Assembly (NCBI GenBank): GCA_004026145.2
Contig: CP034975.1
Span: 5,132,171-5,196,170, forward strand
DNA: 64,000 nucleotides
From: Takifugu bimaculatus
Taxonomy: Eukaryota; Chordata; Actinopteri; Tetraodontiformes; Tetraodontidae
Direction of reading: 5' to 3'
Both the position numbers and the translations under genes were made by a program. The notes under the pieces were generated by a model, which saw nothing but the letters and a program-made list of their open reading frames with translations, ran no database searches and was not told where the DNA came from. Shown here piece by piece: positions 48,544 to 62,697 of this stretch (the first letter of the stretch is position 1; each line of letters opens with the position of its first letter).

Positions 48544-49686
48544 CTTGGTCGTTGTCTGAAACCACGGAGGAGAAGAGAACCACCGTTGCGCGCTACCCTC
48601 GGGCCAAACGGCTACTGATAACGAACGGACGAGTAACTGCGGCTAAAAACGTGAAATCTGGGTGTATTTTTAAAGGGCCCAAGAAACAACGTTACTTATA
48701 CGGCTCACAGCTCACACGAAATGGCGGCAACAGCGCTTCCCTTTGCCCGGGCTGCGTGCCCTCTCGCGGCCGCCTCTGATTGGTTGAAATGCTCCCGCTT
48801 TTCCTCGCGTTAAATCCTACAGCGCCCCCTGTCGGCGCGGAGTATCACCGGACATTTGTGGCACTACAACAATATATGATTTATTACAAGTAATTTAACA
48901 TTATATATATTTATATTTAGAGATCTATTCAAGAGTCTGGCTTCAGTCGTTGCTGCGTTTCTGTTCCGTTCTTGACAGGATTTTTATTACTCCACTTAGA
49001 CTTGAGATTTTATATCACGTCCACAGTGTCCCCCCCGGTGTTTGAGTGGCATCTGTCCAGCTTGTGCTAAAACCCCCGTTCGTGTTATTGGATGGGTTTA
49101 CTCCTATCGGGTGTGTTCAACAGTGCCTGTCCATCCTCTCCGCACTGCAGTCAGCACAACTCGCACATTTGGCGTAGGAAGGTCACGTTACGAAGCGGCT
49201 CGGCGCTCGGAGCACTGCGCAAAAAAAAAACCACGGCCCGGATTTGTGCCTGACGTCATGTGGAGCCCCTGTGACAGGATCCAGCAACGAAATAGCACCG
49301 GGGATAGAAGAGATGTGGACGCGCACGTCACGGTTTTATGACATATACTCAGCAGTAAAGTAAAACAAAGCGCGTCGCTCTAAGCTGGAGTGCGCGGTCA
49401 CGGCGCACGGAGACGGAGCGCTTATCCGCGATTCCAGAGACGACAGCGGCTGTTTTCTGCCTCAAAAACGAGCCTCACCGCTGACCTCGGGCGGATAAAC
49501 AGCCAGCGAGCAACCGCTAATCCAGTTCTGGACGCTCGTATTCACAGCGGGGCTCGGAGCCTGCGGAAATGGACCGGACAGCACCAACCGGATTAAATGA
49601 GAGGGAATAAAGGAGACGGAAGGCAGAACAAAGCGGAGCCCAAGTGTTATGATCGTTAACCTGGTGTGCTCTTTATGTTATTGGAA
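48544..49686. promoter_or_regulatory. Bidirectional SRSF2/RNF157 promoter region
   Basis: The start codons are 1.14 kb apart and divergent. CpG-rich sequence lies on both sides (48560-48850 and 49170-49620), separated by an AT-rich centre (48870-49010). A/GCTGATTGGTTG at about 48776 is a CCAAT-box (inverted ATTGG) near SRSF2. Presumed 5' UTRs of both genes lie here. Confidence 0.5.
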
Positions 49687-52600
49687 ATGGGATCTTTGAC
49701 CAGCAGACAGAACATAGGCGTGGAAGAAGTGGACATTCCGTCCAGTTCGGTGTACCGTTATCCACCGAAATCCGGTAAGCAGTCAAACAACAGGTCGGGC
49801 TGCAGACGCGGAGGGGCCAGGGAGCCTCTCCGTGTGGCCCCCGGGGCATCGGTGCTGCCTGGGCACCGTGCTGGCACTTTAGAAGCTGCATTTCATGCTC
49901 TTCATCATCTCTTTCATCCGTATTAAGATTACCCTTACACACACTTTATGGGAGAAAATCTCAAATTTACTTTAGATTTATTCCGTCTTGATAGCTTTTA
50001 AGCTTTTAGCTGTACTTGGCGTTATTCGGCATTTTTAGAGCTTCTAAAATAAAAATAAAAAAGCCTCAACCATGAGCTGTAGACGTTCAGCAGCATCCTT
50101 TAATCTGGGGATAAGTATGAACATCATGCTGGTCTTTATAAGAAGGATATTTAAAGATAAACTCAGTAAATATGTAAAATGATTTTGACCACATTGTCAG
50201 ACCTGTTTTAAGGATTTAGTGTGAATTAGCTCATTGTTACCAAGAAATACCTCAGAGCAAAAGAGTTGGAGGTTTTCTTTACTTCTTAAAAACTAACTAA
50301 AGATTCTGGGCGCAGTCATGTTCACCTGAGTCAGCATCCTCGGGGCCTGTTGTCAGCCATAATCCCATATTACCGTCTCCAACATCAAATTGTTGAAACA
50401 GAATTTTATTGCTAAAGGCCATAACTTATAATCATTGCCAAGAGGTGAAGAATTTAATTGAGAACACCGTGTGTTCTGGTGCCATAACCTTTGCTCGTTG
50501 GTAATTTTATAAAGTTGTTTTATGCGTTTATGATCCAGGCCAGTCCAAGTCACAGGCTGACGTGCTTGTGGGGCAGTGGGAGGTCTGGAAGGTGGTGGAC
50601 CTCATCCGTTCCTGTTCCTGGGAGCTGCTGACCAAGCTTCAGCCTCCCAGCTGCTGTAAATAATAACACAGGCTGAACGAGGCTTTTTGGACCCATTTTC
50701 TGAGTTTATTTTGTAAGAACACAGATAAGATGGGTGGCGCCCGGCCGTCGGACCTGTATTTACAGACTCTAAACTCAGCCTGTGATTTAACCACTGCCGA
50801 CTCAGCTGACCCCATGTTTGAGATCCAGCCCTTTGACTCAGCGCTCGCAGCCTGTGTCTGGATAATGAAGCCGGCGATTAGTTTTATAGGACTATAAATG
50901 TTCAGCCACCGACGATTTGTTGGGTGTTGTCAGGGCTTAAACCTTGTTGGTTCTGTAGCAATAATAAACACTTGACCCATTTATTTTGGATGGCTCTGTC
51001 TTGCAGGGAGTTACTTCGCCAGCCATTTCATCATGGGTGGGGAGAAGTTTGATTCCACCCATCCAGAAGGTTACCTGTTCGGGGAGAACACAGACCTGAA
51101 CTTCCTGGGCACCAGACCTGTGGCGGTAGGTCCAGAGGACTTCCACACACTCAGACTATTAAGTCCCTTTATCATTTAAACAAACTACCCATCACAATTT
51201 GAGACCCTGTAATTGTTCATTCTTGTCAACAGTCTCTTCAAAGTGATATAAAAGACAATAAAAAGCCCAAATGCCAGTTTTAATAATTATAGGGGGATTT
51301 GGTGCACAGCAGCTGTGGCTCCTGCTGTTGTGTTTATATGTTTTTCAGATGGATTAAAAAAGTCTTTTTTTTGTCTCATCCTGTCAGAAGTGAACTGGAC
51401 CGAGGGATTATTTGGCTGGTGCCACACAGGCAAATTAGAGAAGCACCTCAAACCCAAGCGGACACGCAGACATTTACCATAAAGCTGAGATGGAGAGAAG
51501 CTGTGAATTATTAATTATTATTTGAGCAAGTAGAGCTGACATGGAGAGAATCTTCCTTCTGTCTGTTTGTGTCTAGACTGGGGCTAAAATTAGGAGCACA
51601 GTTTTCCTCCAGATTATGTGGGAGTTTATAATCCCCCTGTGGGCTCAGGTTTTTTCCTTTGTATATGTGACACAAGCGTTATATAATCTGGTGTGGTTGT
51701 GAAGGCAGATGGTGCAGTGGAATCATAAAACCAGCCCACAGCCGTTGCGCTCTTGGGCTGCTGCCACCGCAGAACAAACGCAGTCAGAAATGTGGTTAAA
51801 TTTGGGGGTTTCCAGGAAACGCTTTGGGGAACAGAATTGATCCTTAGCCACAAAAATCACTTTAATAGCCCATAAAAGCCACCGTCCAGATCCACGGTTG
51901 CCTTCAGGTTCATGCTGTAAAGTTTTCTTCGTCTCTCAACAAATATTTGCGTCCTGCGGCGTTTGGATGAGTTATTTCGAACACTTTAATCAGTTTCTGC
52001 ATTTATTTGATCATCTTTCTGAAGCTTGCAGACTTTGACTCTGACGTCTCCTGAGCATCAATGAGGCCTCCTGTGCTCCCTTTAATGAATGCTTCCGTTC
52101 ATGCCGCGTTCACTCCTCAGCATGTGTTTGTTTGTGCACGGCGCTGAATATGGACCCATTCATAGCTCACAGAAACACACATATGCTCAGACAGATGAGG
52201 GTTTGTAGCTTCCAACCACATCCTGCATGTGACCCTCAAACCAGCCCCACTCTTCTACGCCCCGTCAGCGGCTGCGCGGCGAGTTTCAACGTTGTCTGTG
52301 ATGGATCCAGCTGGTTTCAGGGAAAAGGAAGGAAGGAAGTGGATGCTCACCTGGTCCCTATTGTCACCTTTAAATAAAAACAAAGCTCCGTTTGATCTGA
52401 GAGTGTTTTACAATCTGCAACGCGTTCCAAACTCCTGACCTCGTCCCCGTGTGACGACTCAACATCTGTCGGCACAGATCTCTGTGAGGAACGTCGGCAT
52501 GACAGACGAACGCTGGTAAACGTGTGTTTTCACGTCTGTCTCTTTTGTAGTTCCCTTACGCAGCGCCCCCTCCTCAGGAGCCGGTAAAGACGCTACGAAG

Positions 52601-55461
52601 CCTTATAAACATCCGTAAGGACACGCTGCGACTTGTACGGTGGGGCCCTCCTTCACTCTAAACACACGTCTCTGCTGTTTCAGCCAGAACTGTAGATTTC
52701 ATTAGAATCCTTTAAAACATCCTCTCAACCTCTGTAGTGAAGCACAAACACGGTACGTTTAATCTAACCTCACGTTGCCAGGTGTTGAAAAGCTCCTTGA
52801 CCTTCTCGTGTAGATGCAGCGAGGACCTGAAGCTGCCGGGGGAGGAGGCTGCGGGGAAGAACAGGGCCTGCTACAATATTGAGTTCACCTTTGACGCCGA
52901 CACACAGGTGGCCGTCACAATCTACTACCAGGCCATAGAGGAGTTTCACAACGGTGTGCCAGTGTAAGTGTCGGCAGGGTTAAGTGTGTGTGTGTGTGTG
53001 TGCGTGTGACGTACGGTGTGTGTACATGGACTGACTAATAATTGCATCCTCAGGAAATCGCCACATCTGCCACCACTTAATAATAACAAGTCCTAAATAA
53101 TATTTTAAATGCTTAACTTTGAACAGAGTTTATACGTTTTCCATTGAATAACATTGTTTTCATGTCTTATATAACAGCCGACTTGCTGATTAGGTGTAGA
53201 AGCTTGCATTAAAGTGTGTGTGTGTGTGTGCGTGTGTGTGTGTGTGTGTGTGCGTGCTGCAGCTACCTGCCTCAGGACAGCTCTCTGCAGTCTGAGACGG
53301 TGCACTTCAAGCGGGGGGTGAGCCAGCAGTTCTGTCTGCCCTCACACACCGTCAACCTGAGCGAGTGGGCCGAGGACGAGGTCGGTTCTGTCTCCTACCA
53401 GCTGCAGCTTCACGTCTCTTTTGTCTTCTCCTCACCTTCCTTTGGTCTCCTCTCAGCTGCTGTTTGACATGGACAAAGAGATCTTCCCCATGGTGATCCA
53501 GGCCGTGGTAGCAGAGGGGGAAGGTGAGTCCTGGATGGATCAGCTGGTGTTGGAAGTGACGTTGCAGAATTTGATGACGGCCATTTTCTGAATCTGTAGA
53601 ACATCTGGGCCACTCTCACATCCTGTTGGCTACATTTGAAAAGGTAAGAAATCTTCCTGAGTTTATATTGGATTCTCACCGAGTCGGGTTTGTTCAGAGA
53701 AACAACGAAGGAGGAGAATAAAACCGTGAGCTGGAACCAACACCAGAACACCAGACCATCAGAACATGGCGTCCAGCACACGTCTCACATCAGCCACCAC
53801 AAGTGCAGCATCTCCTCACCCTCATGCAAGTGAACGCTTGATTTAATGTTGCTCTCCTTCTCAGCATATGGACGGGAGCTACTGCGTGAAGCCTCTGAAG
53901 CAGAAACAAGTGGTGAATATTTGCTCCTCCTCCTTCCTTCCTTCCTCCTTCTCTGCAGTTTTTTCCTTTTGAAGACGCATCAAAGCCTAATTTCCCGTCT
54001 CTTGCTGCGGCTTTCTTTCATCCCTTCCTCCTCTGCAGGTGGATGGCGTGAGCTACCTGCTGCAGGAGATCTATGGGATAGAAAACAAATACAACAGCCA
54101 GGAATCAAAGGTAAACATCAGTCTGGCTGCTAAATAATAAACAAGCTTTCTTCTGCCCGCTTGTGTTGACACAGAAACTCTTATTCCCACAGGTCGCCGA
54201 TGATGAGATTAGCGACAACAGCGCCGAGTGCGTGGTGTGTTTATCGGATGTGCGAGACACGCTCATCCTGCCCTGCAGGCACCTGTGTCTCTGCAACGCC
54301 TGTGCAGACACGCTGCGCTACCAGGCCAACTGCTGCCCCATCTGCAGGCTGCGTGAGTTCCCAACGGGCAGGGAGCCTTTTCCAGCCGCTGCCGCTGTTC
54401 CCAGGAGCCAAACGGAGCGGCCGCTTCCGTCCTTCTCTGCTAACGTCGGGTTTTAAATTCCCCTGCAGCTTTCAGAGCGCTGCTGCAGATCCGAGCCATG
54501 AGGAAGAAGCTCAGTCCCATTTCGCCGAGCAGCTTCAACCCCGTCATCACTTCGCAGACGTCTGACTCGGAGGAACACTCGGTGAGAAGGAAACAGCCCC
54601 CGGAAAATCTGCTGAATGCGCGTAAACTAACGAGCGCGCTGTCCCGTCCCGGCCCCCAGGCGTCCGAGCACATCCCTCCCGGCTACGAAGCCGTGTCTCT
54701 CCTGGAGGCGCTGAACGGCCCCCTCAACACCTCCTCGGTGGCGCCCCCTGCTCTCCACTCCGGTCCCAGCCACGTTTCGGGGGCGCTGCCCCCCTACAGC
54801 AGCGAGCCACACCCGGCCCCAGCACGCTCCCTCTCCCCCCTCGACCACTCCAACTCCAGTCAGGGACTCAAACTCAAGAAGAGTGGTTCCAAGTGAGTCC
54901 CACCTCAGCTCAGGACCTTAGAAATGCCCCTGAAATGTGTCTAAACTGGGAGAGAAACACAAATCTGCCTCATTCATTATGAATCTACTTATATAACATG
55001 CTGAAAAATTGATGTTTTAAGATTAACATTTAAAATCCACATTCGTTTTTCAGAATGAATCCACAAACATTGTAAAAGGTTGCTAATCAACGTGATTTAG
55101 GTTTTATTATTTCTTGAATACCGGTAATCACTCAGAATCTGGTTTAACTCGATATATATTATATCATTAGCGTATCTGCATTCATTAGTCTAATTGTTCT
55201 CACTAGCTGGAGTTAGAAAACATTCAGGCACTTGACATGGTCAGAAATAAACTTGATGGCATCTTTTATCCCGCTCCGTGACCTTGTTTCAGGTCTCTTT
55301 CCCAGAATTCCTCAGTGCTTCCTGAGGAGGAGGATGAGAAGTCCTGCAGTGAATCAGAAGCCTTTCAGCAGAAGCTCAGTGTGGACAAACAGGAGGTTTG
55401 TGTGTGTGACCGCTTTCTTTTTAAATCTCAGCGTCAGTTCTTTTTAAAGGACACGGGTGTG

Positions 55462-55494
<33 letters not shown>

Positions 55495-57214
55495 TCAGAG
55501 GACCATCTGCTGTTGTCAGCTTGTCACTTTCTGCTGCGTTGGTTGTTTTCACAGAGCGGAGTGACCCCAGACAGCGAGAACTTGACCTTGTCCTCGTCTG
55601 GAGCCATCGACCAGTCATCCTGCACTGGGACGCCGCTCTCCTCCACTATCACCTCCCCTGAAGGTGCACACACACCCCCACACACACACACACACTCACA
55701 CACACAGTTGTTATTGGTTGGTTTCACCAACAGCGCTAATAGCAACATTAGCTCCACAAAGATTTTTTGGGGTTTGCAGCTTTTCTCCAGTTGAAACCAA
55801 CTTAAAAACCAGTGAAATATGATGCGTTTGACAGAGAACAGACGTCTTATGTTCTAGTTTTGTGAAGAATCAGGATTTATCTATGAATTTTGGACATTTT
55901 CCCTGGCATCCAGCCAGAAGAAGCCTGGGTTGTGTAATGTCAGCGTCGGACCCTGATGTGTATCTCCGTGTGTCTGCCAGACCCTGTGAGCAGCAGCCTG
56001 GTCCAGTCAGTGATGTCCATGGCCTCGTCTCACTCGCAGCACTCCCACATCAGCACTGACACCATGTCCTCCATGTCAGGGTCTTACCTGGCCGGAGTGG
56101 AAGGCGAGCCCGGGGCCGACGATGGAGGTGACGTGGAGGCCGAGGAGGAGAACCAGGACGCCTTCATGGAGAGCCGAGGACCATCGCAGCAGGACGGGGT
56201 GAGGAGTCTTGTTATCCAGGCAGGTTTCTCTCACGTATTCCACCCCCTCACTGGGTTTTTGGCTCTGTTTCCCCCAGGAGTTTTCCCAGGAGCCAAAGGG
56301 AAACAACTATTCCCTGGCTGTAGAGGAGCGGGATTCAGAGGTGACGAACACGCCGACGTTGATCACGCTGTCTTCATCTGAAGGTTCAGAGCCACATTTG
56401 TGTTTTCTTTAGGGAAACGATGTCACCGAAGACGACTGCTCGTCCCCGTCTAACGGCAAAGGTACATGGTCACCGTCTTTCACCTGCTAAAATCCATCTT
56501 TGTCCCTTTGGTCACCTACCAGCTCTGCCTGGCAACCATTCAATCAGCTTCAGGACCATTGAGAGCAAAAATGTCCTCATTTTTGCGTTCATCAGGACCA
56601 GCAGCACACGTCTCTCAGCATTCAGGTCACTAACATAAACAGCGTGGCCACAATGCAGAAACCAAACGCCTCCCTGACTCAGCTGACAGTAGATCATTCC
56701 AGGGACTTTAATGTCCAAGTTGTCCACACTTTACAGCCAGTGTCTCCTAACTGATCAATTCCACAAGCACTTATTGTGCAATTAACGTTTCCATCGGCTG
56801 ATTGGGCCACAAAACCCTTCATTTAAGATAGGAAATGAGCAGACAAAGGGCTTCCTCTGCTGTCTAGATGAGGGTTTGATACATTAATAGCCTCCATTTA
56901 GCATGATTAGCACATCTATGTTAACATGTGTGAGGGTTTGTTGGTGCTCTAAACATTTGTGTATAAAGGCCACAATTATAGACTCATAAAAAATGGATAC
57001 TTTTATCATAGTGCAAGTCAAACCTTCTCCGTGTGTGTGTGTGTATGTGTGAGTGTGTGTGTGTGTGTGTGAGGCTGGGGAGAGTTTTGAATATTAAAGT
57101 GTTTGTAGTGATTCATTAAACAGGGACACAAAAGGAAACAAGGTCACTTTCATTAGACTTCAGTATCAGACAGGGAAATTAGATTGCTGTGTGTGTGTGT
57201 GTGTGTGTGTGTGC

Positions 57215-57251
<37 letters not shown>

Positions 57252-57372
57252 AGTGTGTGTGTGTGTGTGTGTGTGTGCGCCATATTGAAGCAGTCTGAGT
57301 ACCTGTTGCGTTGATGAATGACCTTTCAGAGATGAGGGGGCTTATGCTGCCTGATGTCTCCTCTCAGTGTGT

Positions 57373-57406
<34 letters not shown>

Positions 57407-58403
57407 CACATAGAACTCATTATTATTTTAAAATTCTTAGCTCGTTACCATCTTGGTCTTTAAAATGACCGTTATTTTAATTACTGCCTTCCCAGCATGA
57501 ACTCCACCCCCCCCCCCGACACACACACACACACACACGCACGCACGACTTCTCCTGCTGTGCCTGGCTGCTCTTGTTTGACCTTTGCCCTCGCTTGCAG
57601 GTGGGCGGAGCAGGTGTCCAGAGCTGGTCAATAACAATCAGGGCGTGGCCCTCTGTGACACGCCCTCTATGGGGCTGGATAATGAGCAGGCTCCCGACAG
57701 CCGATTCGCCGGTGAGTGAACGCGGACCCTCTGAGGCCCAGCAGAGCGTTTCTGATCTTAACTTCATGTTCAGAGGCAGAGGGCTTTTATTTTGGGGCAT
57801 TTGGCCAGCAGAGATGAGCTGTTTCTCTGCCCAGCATGAAGATCTGGAGCCCTTCTTCTCTTCACGCCCCCCTCCGTGGTCATTGCCCCTCCCTATTTAT
57901 CTCCACTCTGTCTTTGTGTGGTTCCCCGCATGCTGTGTGTTGGCTGTGTGAGCGTCTGTTCCATCCCATAGTTGAGGTTCAGCTCTGAGCTGCTTCGCAT
58001 TAACATCTGCAGAGTCATTCTGGCTCCCTCCATCTTCCCTCCTCTCCTCTCCTCCTCTCCTCCACTGCTTCCTAACACTCTTTTTGTGACCGTCTGAGTG
58101 CTCAGATATCAGTTTTCATGTGTGTGATCTTGCCCCCCTCTTAACGCTGCATCATTTCCCCTCTGAAACCTGTTTTACGACCTTTGTGTCTTTGACCTCG
58201 TGACCTTTTTCTCTATCTGTGGTGTAAACGTGTTCTGTCTCTGTTTCTCTCCCTTTTCCATCACTCCCTTCTTCTTATCCCGGACATTTTCCTTCCTGCC
58301 TCTCCCGTCTATCTTCCTCCTCTCCCTCCATTTCTCCTCCGTTTTCTCGCCTTCTTTTGGATGGACAGATGAGGAGTCGTGCCCAGTGCACATTGAGGAC
58401 TAG
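49687..58403 (+). CDS. rnf157: RNF157, RING-finger E3 ubiquitin ligase (mahogunin family), complete
   Basis: RNF157 is a mahogunin-like E3 ligase active in neurons and the cell cycle. Exons: 49687-49774, 51007-51125, 52551-52639, 52814-52963, 53263-53380, 53457-53523, 53600-53643, 53865-53912, 54039-54110, 54193-54352, 54469-54581, 54660-54892, 55293-55395, 55555-55663, 55981-56198, 56278-56340, 56413-56461, 57601-57711 and 58369-58403 (TAG). Phases are consistent; 662 aa (human 679). MGSLTSRQ gives an N-myristoylation-type Gly2, so this start was preferred to the upstream in-frame Met. The conserved N-terminal region includes YFASHFIMGGEKFDSTHPEG and PVKTLRSLINIRKDTLRLV. The C3HC4 RING is at about 278-317 (CVVCLSDVRDTLILPCRHLC..CPICR). 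The Ser-rich tail has ENLTLSSSGAIDQSSCTGTP. RNF157 rather than MGRN1 is supported by this tail and by SRSF2/MXRA7 next door. The last exon carries only 11 residues; longer isoforms may exist. Confidence 0.95.
57004..57402. repeat. GT and CA microsatellites in RNF157 intron
   Basis: GT arrays at about 57032-57072 and 57189-57280 and an opposing CA array at about 57372-57410, in the intron before the exon at 57601. The GT and CA blocks are mutually complementary and could fold in the transcript. Confidence 0.85.
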
Positions 58404-60755
58404 GTATGGAGTCACGGTCAGACGCCAGATGGGCCACCAGGGATATTTTACGATATTTTCTTTATTATTTTGAGTTGTTTTTTTTAGTTCTGCATCAGTT
58501 GTTGTTGTGTGAATTAATTCATCATTTATAATTAGCTGTTTTTCTTCCTCCTTTTATTATAACTTCTGTTTTTTTTAATACATTTCTGCTTGAGATGAGT
58601 TTTTAATTGATCGTATTCTCTGTCCTGAATTGGAGCTAAAGAAGAAAACATGATATTTTATAAACAAGCAGAGTTTTACATGTCAGATTAAGAGTAGTCA
58701 CTCCAGAAGACACTGGTGACGGTTCCGTGACGGTTCCGTGACGGTTCCGTGACCGCTCCCTCTCGTCTCTACAGGTCTGATGTATCTCGGGGGCTTCAGG
58801 TCAGCGTTGGAGCCCCGTCCCAACCGCACCTCCAGCAGCAACATCAACCTGGAGGAGCCGAGGCTGGGAACCAGGGACGGCCAGAGTCCTCAAGATTCCC
58901 GTCGTGGACCATTCATTGTGTAACACACTTTAAACACAGCCACACACACACACGTGCGGGTGCACACACACACACACGCACACACACACACACACACAGT
59001 CTTCTCTTTCTTACCTGCCGTCTTGCGCTGCATCGCTGGATGCCGTCCTCACTGAACAGGGAAACCAAACCACCTCCTCCGTCAGTCCCAGGATCCCGGG
59101 GGGGGGACGCAGCAGCATCAGTCCATCATCTGTGCACTTTTCTATGTGTATTTTTTCTGTGAGCTAATGTGGGGGGATGATTAGCCTGTTGTTATTTATT
59201 ACCTGTAGGCCGGACAATGAGCGTTTGTCTTGTGACGCCGCTGCTCCTTCCTCTCTTCTATTACCAGCCAAACAGTCAGGGGCTAATGTGATCGGCAATC
59301 GGATTTATTACTCCTCCTTCGCCTCGGTTCAATAGTCGACGTTGAACGAGTGGTCGGACACGACTCACACGTCAGCTCACGCCAGACTTACAAACCCGCG
59401 CTGGATCCTGTCCCCAGATCAGGGAGCTCCCGCCTCGACTTCGCATGCAGCTTCTTTTTTTTTTTGTCTTTCTTGGACTTCAAACATCTCTAGAGTCGCC
59501 AACAGGCAGGTAAAATGGCGGACAGACAGTGGCCGACATGGACCTGCAGCAAAAAGGTGACAGGAGGTGGATCTCAAAAGAATGTTCATGCCATTTGAGT
59601 CATCAGCTAACTGGAGGTTAATGTAAACATGAGCGCGGATGACTCGAGAAGGTCTCAACAGCGAGGCCTTTAGATTGCCCTCTGGTGGTTGGCTGTGGTA
59701 AAGGACTCATCCCAACGCCACCTGTGGCTGCGGTTCTCGTCCCCACCTGTTCACCTTTCAGACACACAGGTGGGAAATCAGTATTGCAAATGACATCAGC
59801 ACCACGAGGTGGCAGCGGTCCAGATGTGGGGGTCTCACTTTGGAGCAAGTGAAGAATGTTCAGCGTAGTATTGATATCATTTATGTCAGTAGAGGTAAAC
59901 CTGTCTCTCTCTCTCACACACACACACACACGCATGTCAGTATCATCTCAGTGCAACAAGAACTCAACAGACACCATCAAGCAATAAAGATGCCAAAGCT
60001 GCATCAGTTCCTTTGCTCCTGCCGGAGGATCCACGGAGACGCTTCTTCCTTTACGCTCTGCATACTGGAAGGATTTATAGTCAGAGCAACATGCTGTCAG
60101 ACACACTCTCATCACCTGAGCCCCTTTTCTCTTCTTTCATGGAGCTTTTAGTTGATTTTGTTTTAGATAAGCTGGATGTGTAGCTCGCCTGTCGTCAGTG
60201 TTTTCTGTTTCTGTGTTATGATTTGTTGTAAAACACTGTGTTTAAATAGAATGTGGATGAAGATGACATGTGAAAAAAAGTTAAGGTTTACAATCTTGCA
60301 CACACACACACACACACACATGCATTTTCATGTGACAAAAAGGGATGTTATCAACATTGAATGCACTACTAGCTGTTTCCTAGACAACATCGTTGTTGGT
60401 GCATGAGGGGATGAGTGAGCATGTTAGTCTAGGTCAGTCTGCACCCTCCTATAGAATACTTGAAGGATCACTACACACGTGAGGCTGTAACATATCCTTC
60501 CTCAGTCTTAGATATTCGGGTATGTATGGGTTGCTGGCTCCCTGCACCCCTGTCCTGAACTGTTCTGGTCTAAACTGCACTACTACACTATATCCAAGCT
60601 GCGAACAGTCATGTGATCATTTATGAATGTGTCGTCGTGCCTCTCATGGGCACCGCTCACCAGTGAGGTATCAAAAGGAACGGGCCTGGTCCGTCTTTTC
60701 TAGAACTGAGTGTCAAAAAAATGTCAAATGGACAATAAAGTTTTTGCATCTATCA
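58404..60755 (+). other. rnf157: Probable RNF157 3' UTR and downstream sequence
   Basis: No further coding exon is recognised. TGACGGTTCCG occurs three times in tandem at about 58717-58751, and a CA array lies at about 58940-58998. AATAAA at 60734-60739 is a strong candidate end signal, but the distance makes the 3' UTR assignment uncertain. Confidence 0.4.
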
Positions 60756-60784
60756 GCCACTGACGAGAGATTGTGTGTTTGTTT

Positions 60785-61109
60785 GAATGGGGGTGGGGGG
60801 GTGGGGGGATGGGGTGGGTGGGGTGGGGGGGTCATTACTCAGGGCAGGATTATTTTAAGCCGATGTAACATGGTTGCTTGAAGTGAAACGCTTGCTGTCC
60901 CATACGTTATACCTTCCTTAGTTTGATCCTAAAATATGAAAATGACGGTAAAATGCTGCAACGAATGCGTGAATAAAGTTTTGTTTCACCAAAATTGAAT
61001 TTAGACAACTGAGAAGTGTGGTTTAGAGTGATTAGATGATCATGAAAAACCCCAAAAATATAAAAACTAAAAGGAACAAATGTGAGTACTGCTAATGCAA
61101 TGTAATTAA

Positions 61110-61147
<38 letters not shown>

Positions 61148-61222
61148 TGTGTGCGTGTGTGTGAGTGTGTGCGTGTGTGTGTGCGTGTGTGTGTGTGTAT
61201 GTGTGTGTGTGTGTGTGTGTGT
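60785..61222. repeat. G-rich tract and GT microsatellite between RNF157 and the receptor gene
   Basis: G-run-rich segment (TGGGGTGGG units) at about 60788-60832 with G-quadruplex potential, AT-rich spacer, then an imperfect GT array at about 61111-61222. Confidence 0.8.
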
Positions 61223-61572
61223 CTCAAAGTCTCAAAAAGCATGTTCTTAAATGACATTTAAATGCTTCTGCCTGCCGGGGTCCTTCTTGCCTTTCAGTGT
61301 TACTAATGTTGTTGCCATTAATCCCAATTTCCAGTCTTGCTTCATCTAAATACGTCGACACTCGTGCATTAACCATCGAGTTTGACACGTTGGCCACATC
61401 ACCTCTCCCTTCTCCTAGAGGACGGGTTTCTCCTCTCAGAAGGTGGACAGAAGTCATCTGTCCTTCCTGTCCCTGCTGGACTGGCGTCAGTGCTGAGACG
61501 GGTGCAGGACAGCGAAGGAGCCTCAGCTGAAAACGTCTCACACACACACAGACGTGCTCAGACGCTGCAGAT

Positions 61573-62647
61573 ATGATGCAGGCTGCCGTCCTCCTCCTGC
61601 TGGTCTTCACAGGTAAGCTGCACCAGCGTGTCAGCTGGATATCTCCTTTTTCAGCAGATTTAGGACAGATTTCCCAGGAGTTGTCTGAATAATGTGTGAA
61701 AGTGATGCATCTCTAAATGCGTCGGTGAGACACAACATTGTGTTTAACCCAGTCGTTGCTCTGTTTACATCTGGGGAGGAACTTGTTTGGGGACGTGCTG
61801 CCTTTTACTGTGGATTTCATCCAAATATGGTCACGTAGGTGTTGAACTGGGACATTTCAGGCATTTAACAGACACTTATGTCCAATGCGACATCCATGTG
61901 ATTGAAGTCCCTGTGAATAAAATACTAGCTTACAGTCCTAAACTACCTTCTACCAGCACAACTACCAACTACAGGAGCAGAGCTGTGGACAGGGAGAGAA
62001 GGGGGATGTATACAGGAGAGAGGTAGAAGAAGAACTGGGTCTTCCAGAGCTTTTTGAAGGTAGAGAGGTTTGTTCCTGATCTGACAGAGCTCTGGAGATC
62101 ATTCCGGTCCTTCAGGGAACAAGAGATGAGAATAGTCTGGATCGCTGAGGCTGAACAAGCTTTTCCAATCGACACTCGTGTGGAATAATGTGGGCAGCTA
62201 CAGGAAGCCAGAGCTCCATCAGCACTGGGGCGATGCTTTGGGTTGGTTGAAGAACAGACGAGTGAGTTCTTCAACACATGCTGCTAATGTAGTCAGACGG
62301 TATAATTGCTGTAGTGAAAAAACATTCCTATTTTTAACGTTAAACCTGGGAAAATAAACGAATCAGGATATTTTTAAAAAGCCAAACAAACAAACGAAAC
62401 CCGTCTTTGGTGAATGTACACAAGATGCAGTAACCTTGAAGAAAGTGTGCAGCTACCAGGACGTTCTGGACCACCTGAACCTGACCACCGACAACAACGT
62501 GTTCAGACTGACCCGGCCCGTTCTGGACCACACTCAGCCCACCACAGTGGAGCTGGACATCATCCTGTTCGCCATCCTGTCTGTGGTAGGGGCTTCATGA
62601 GGCTGCGCTTCATCTGCAAACACCATCGAGCATTTAACCTTCTCTGA

Positions 62648-62697
<50 letters not shown>

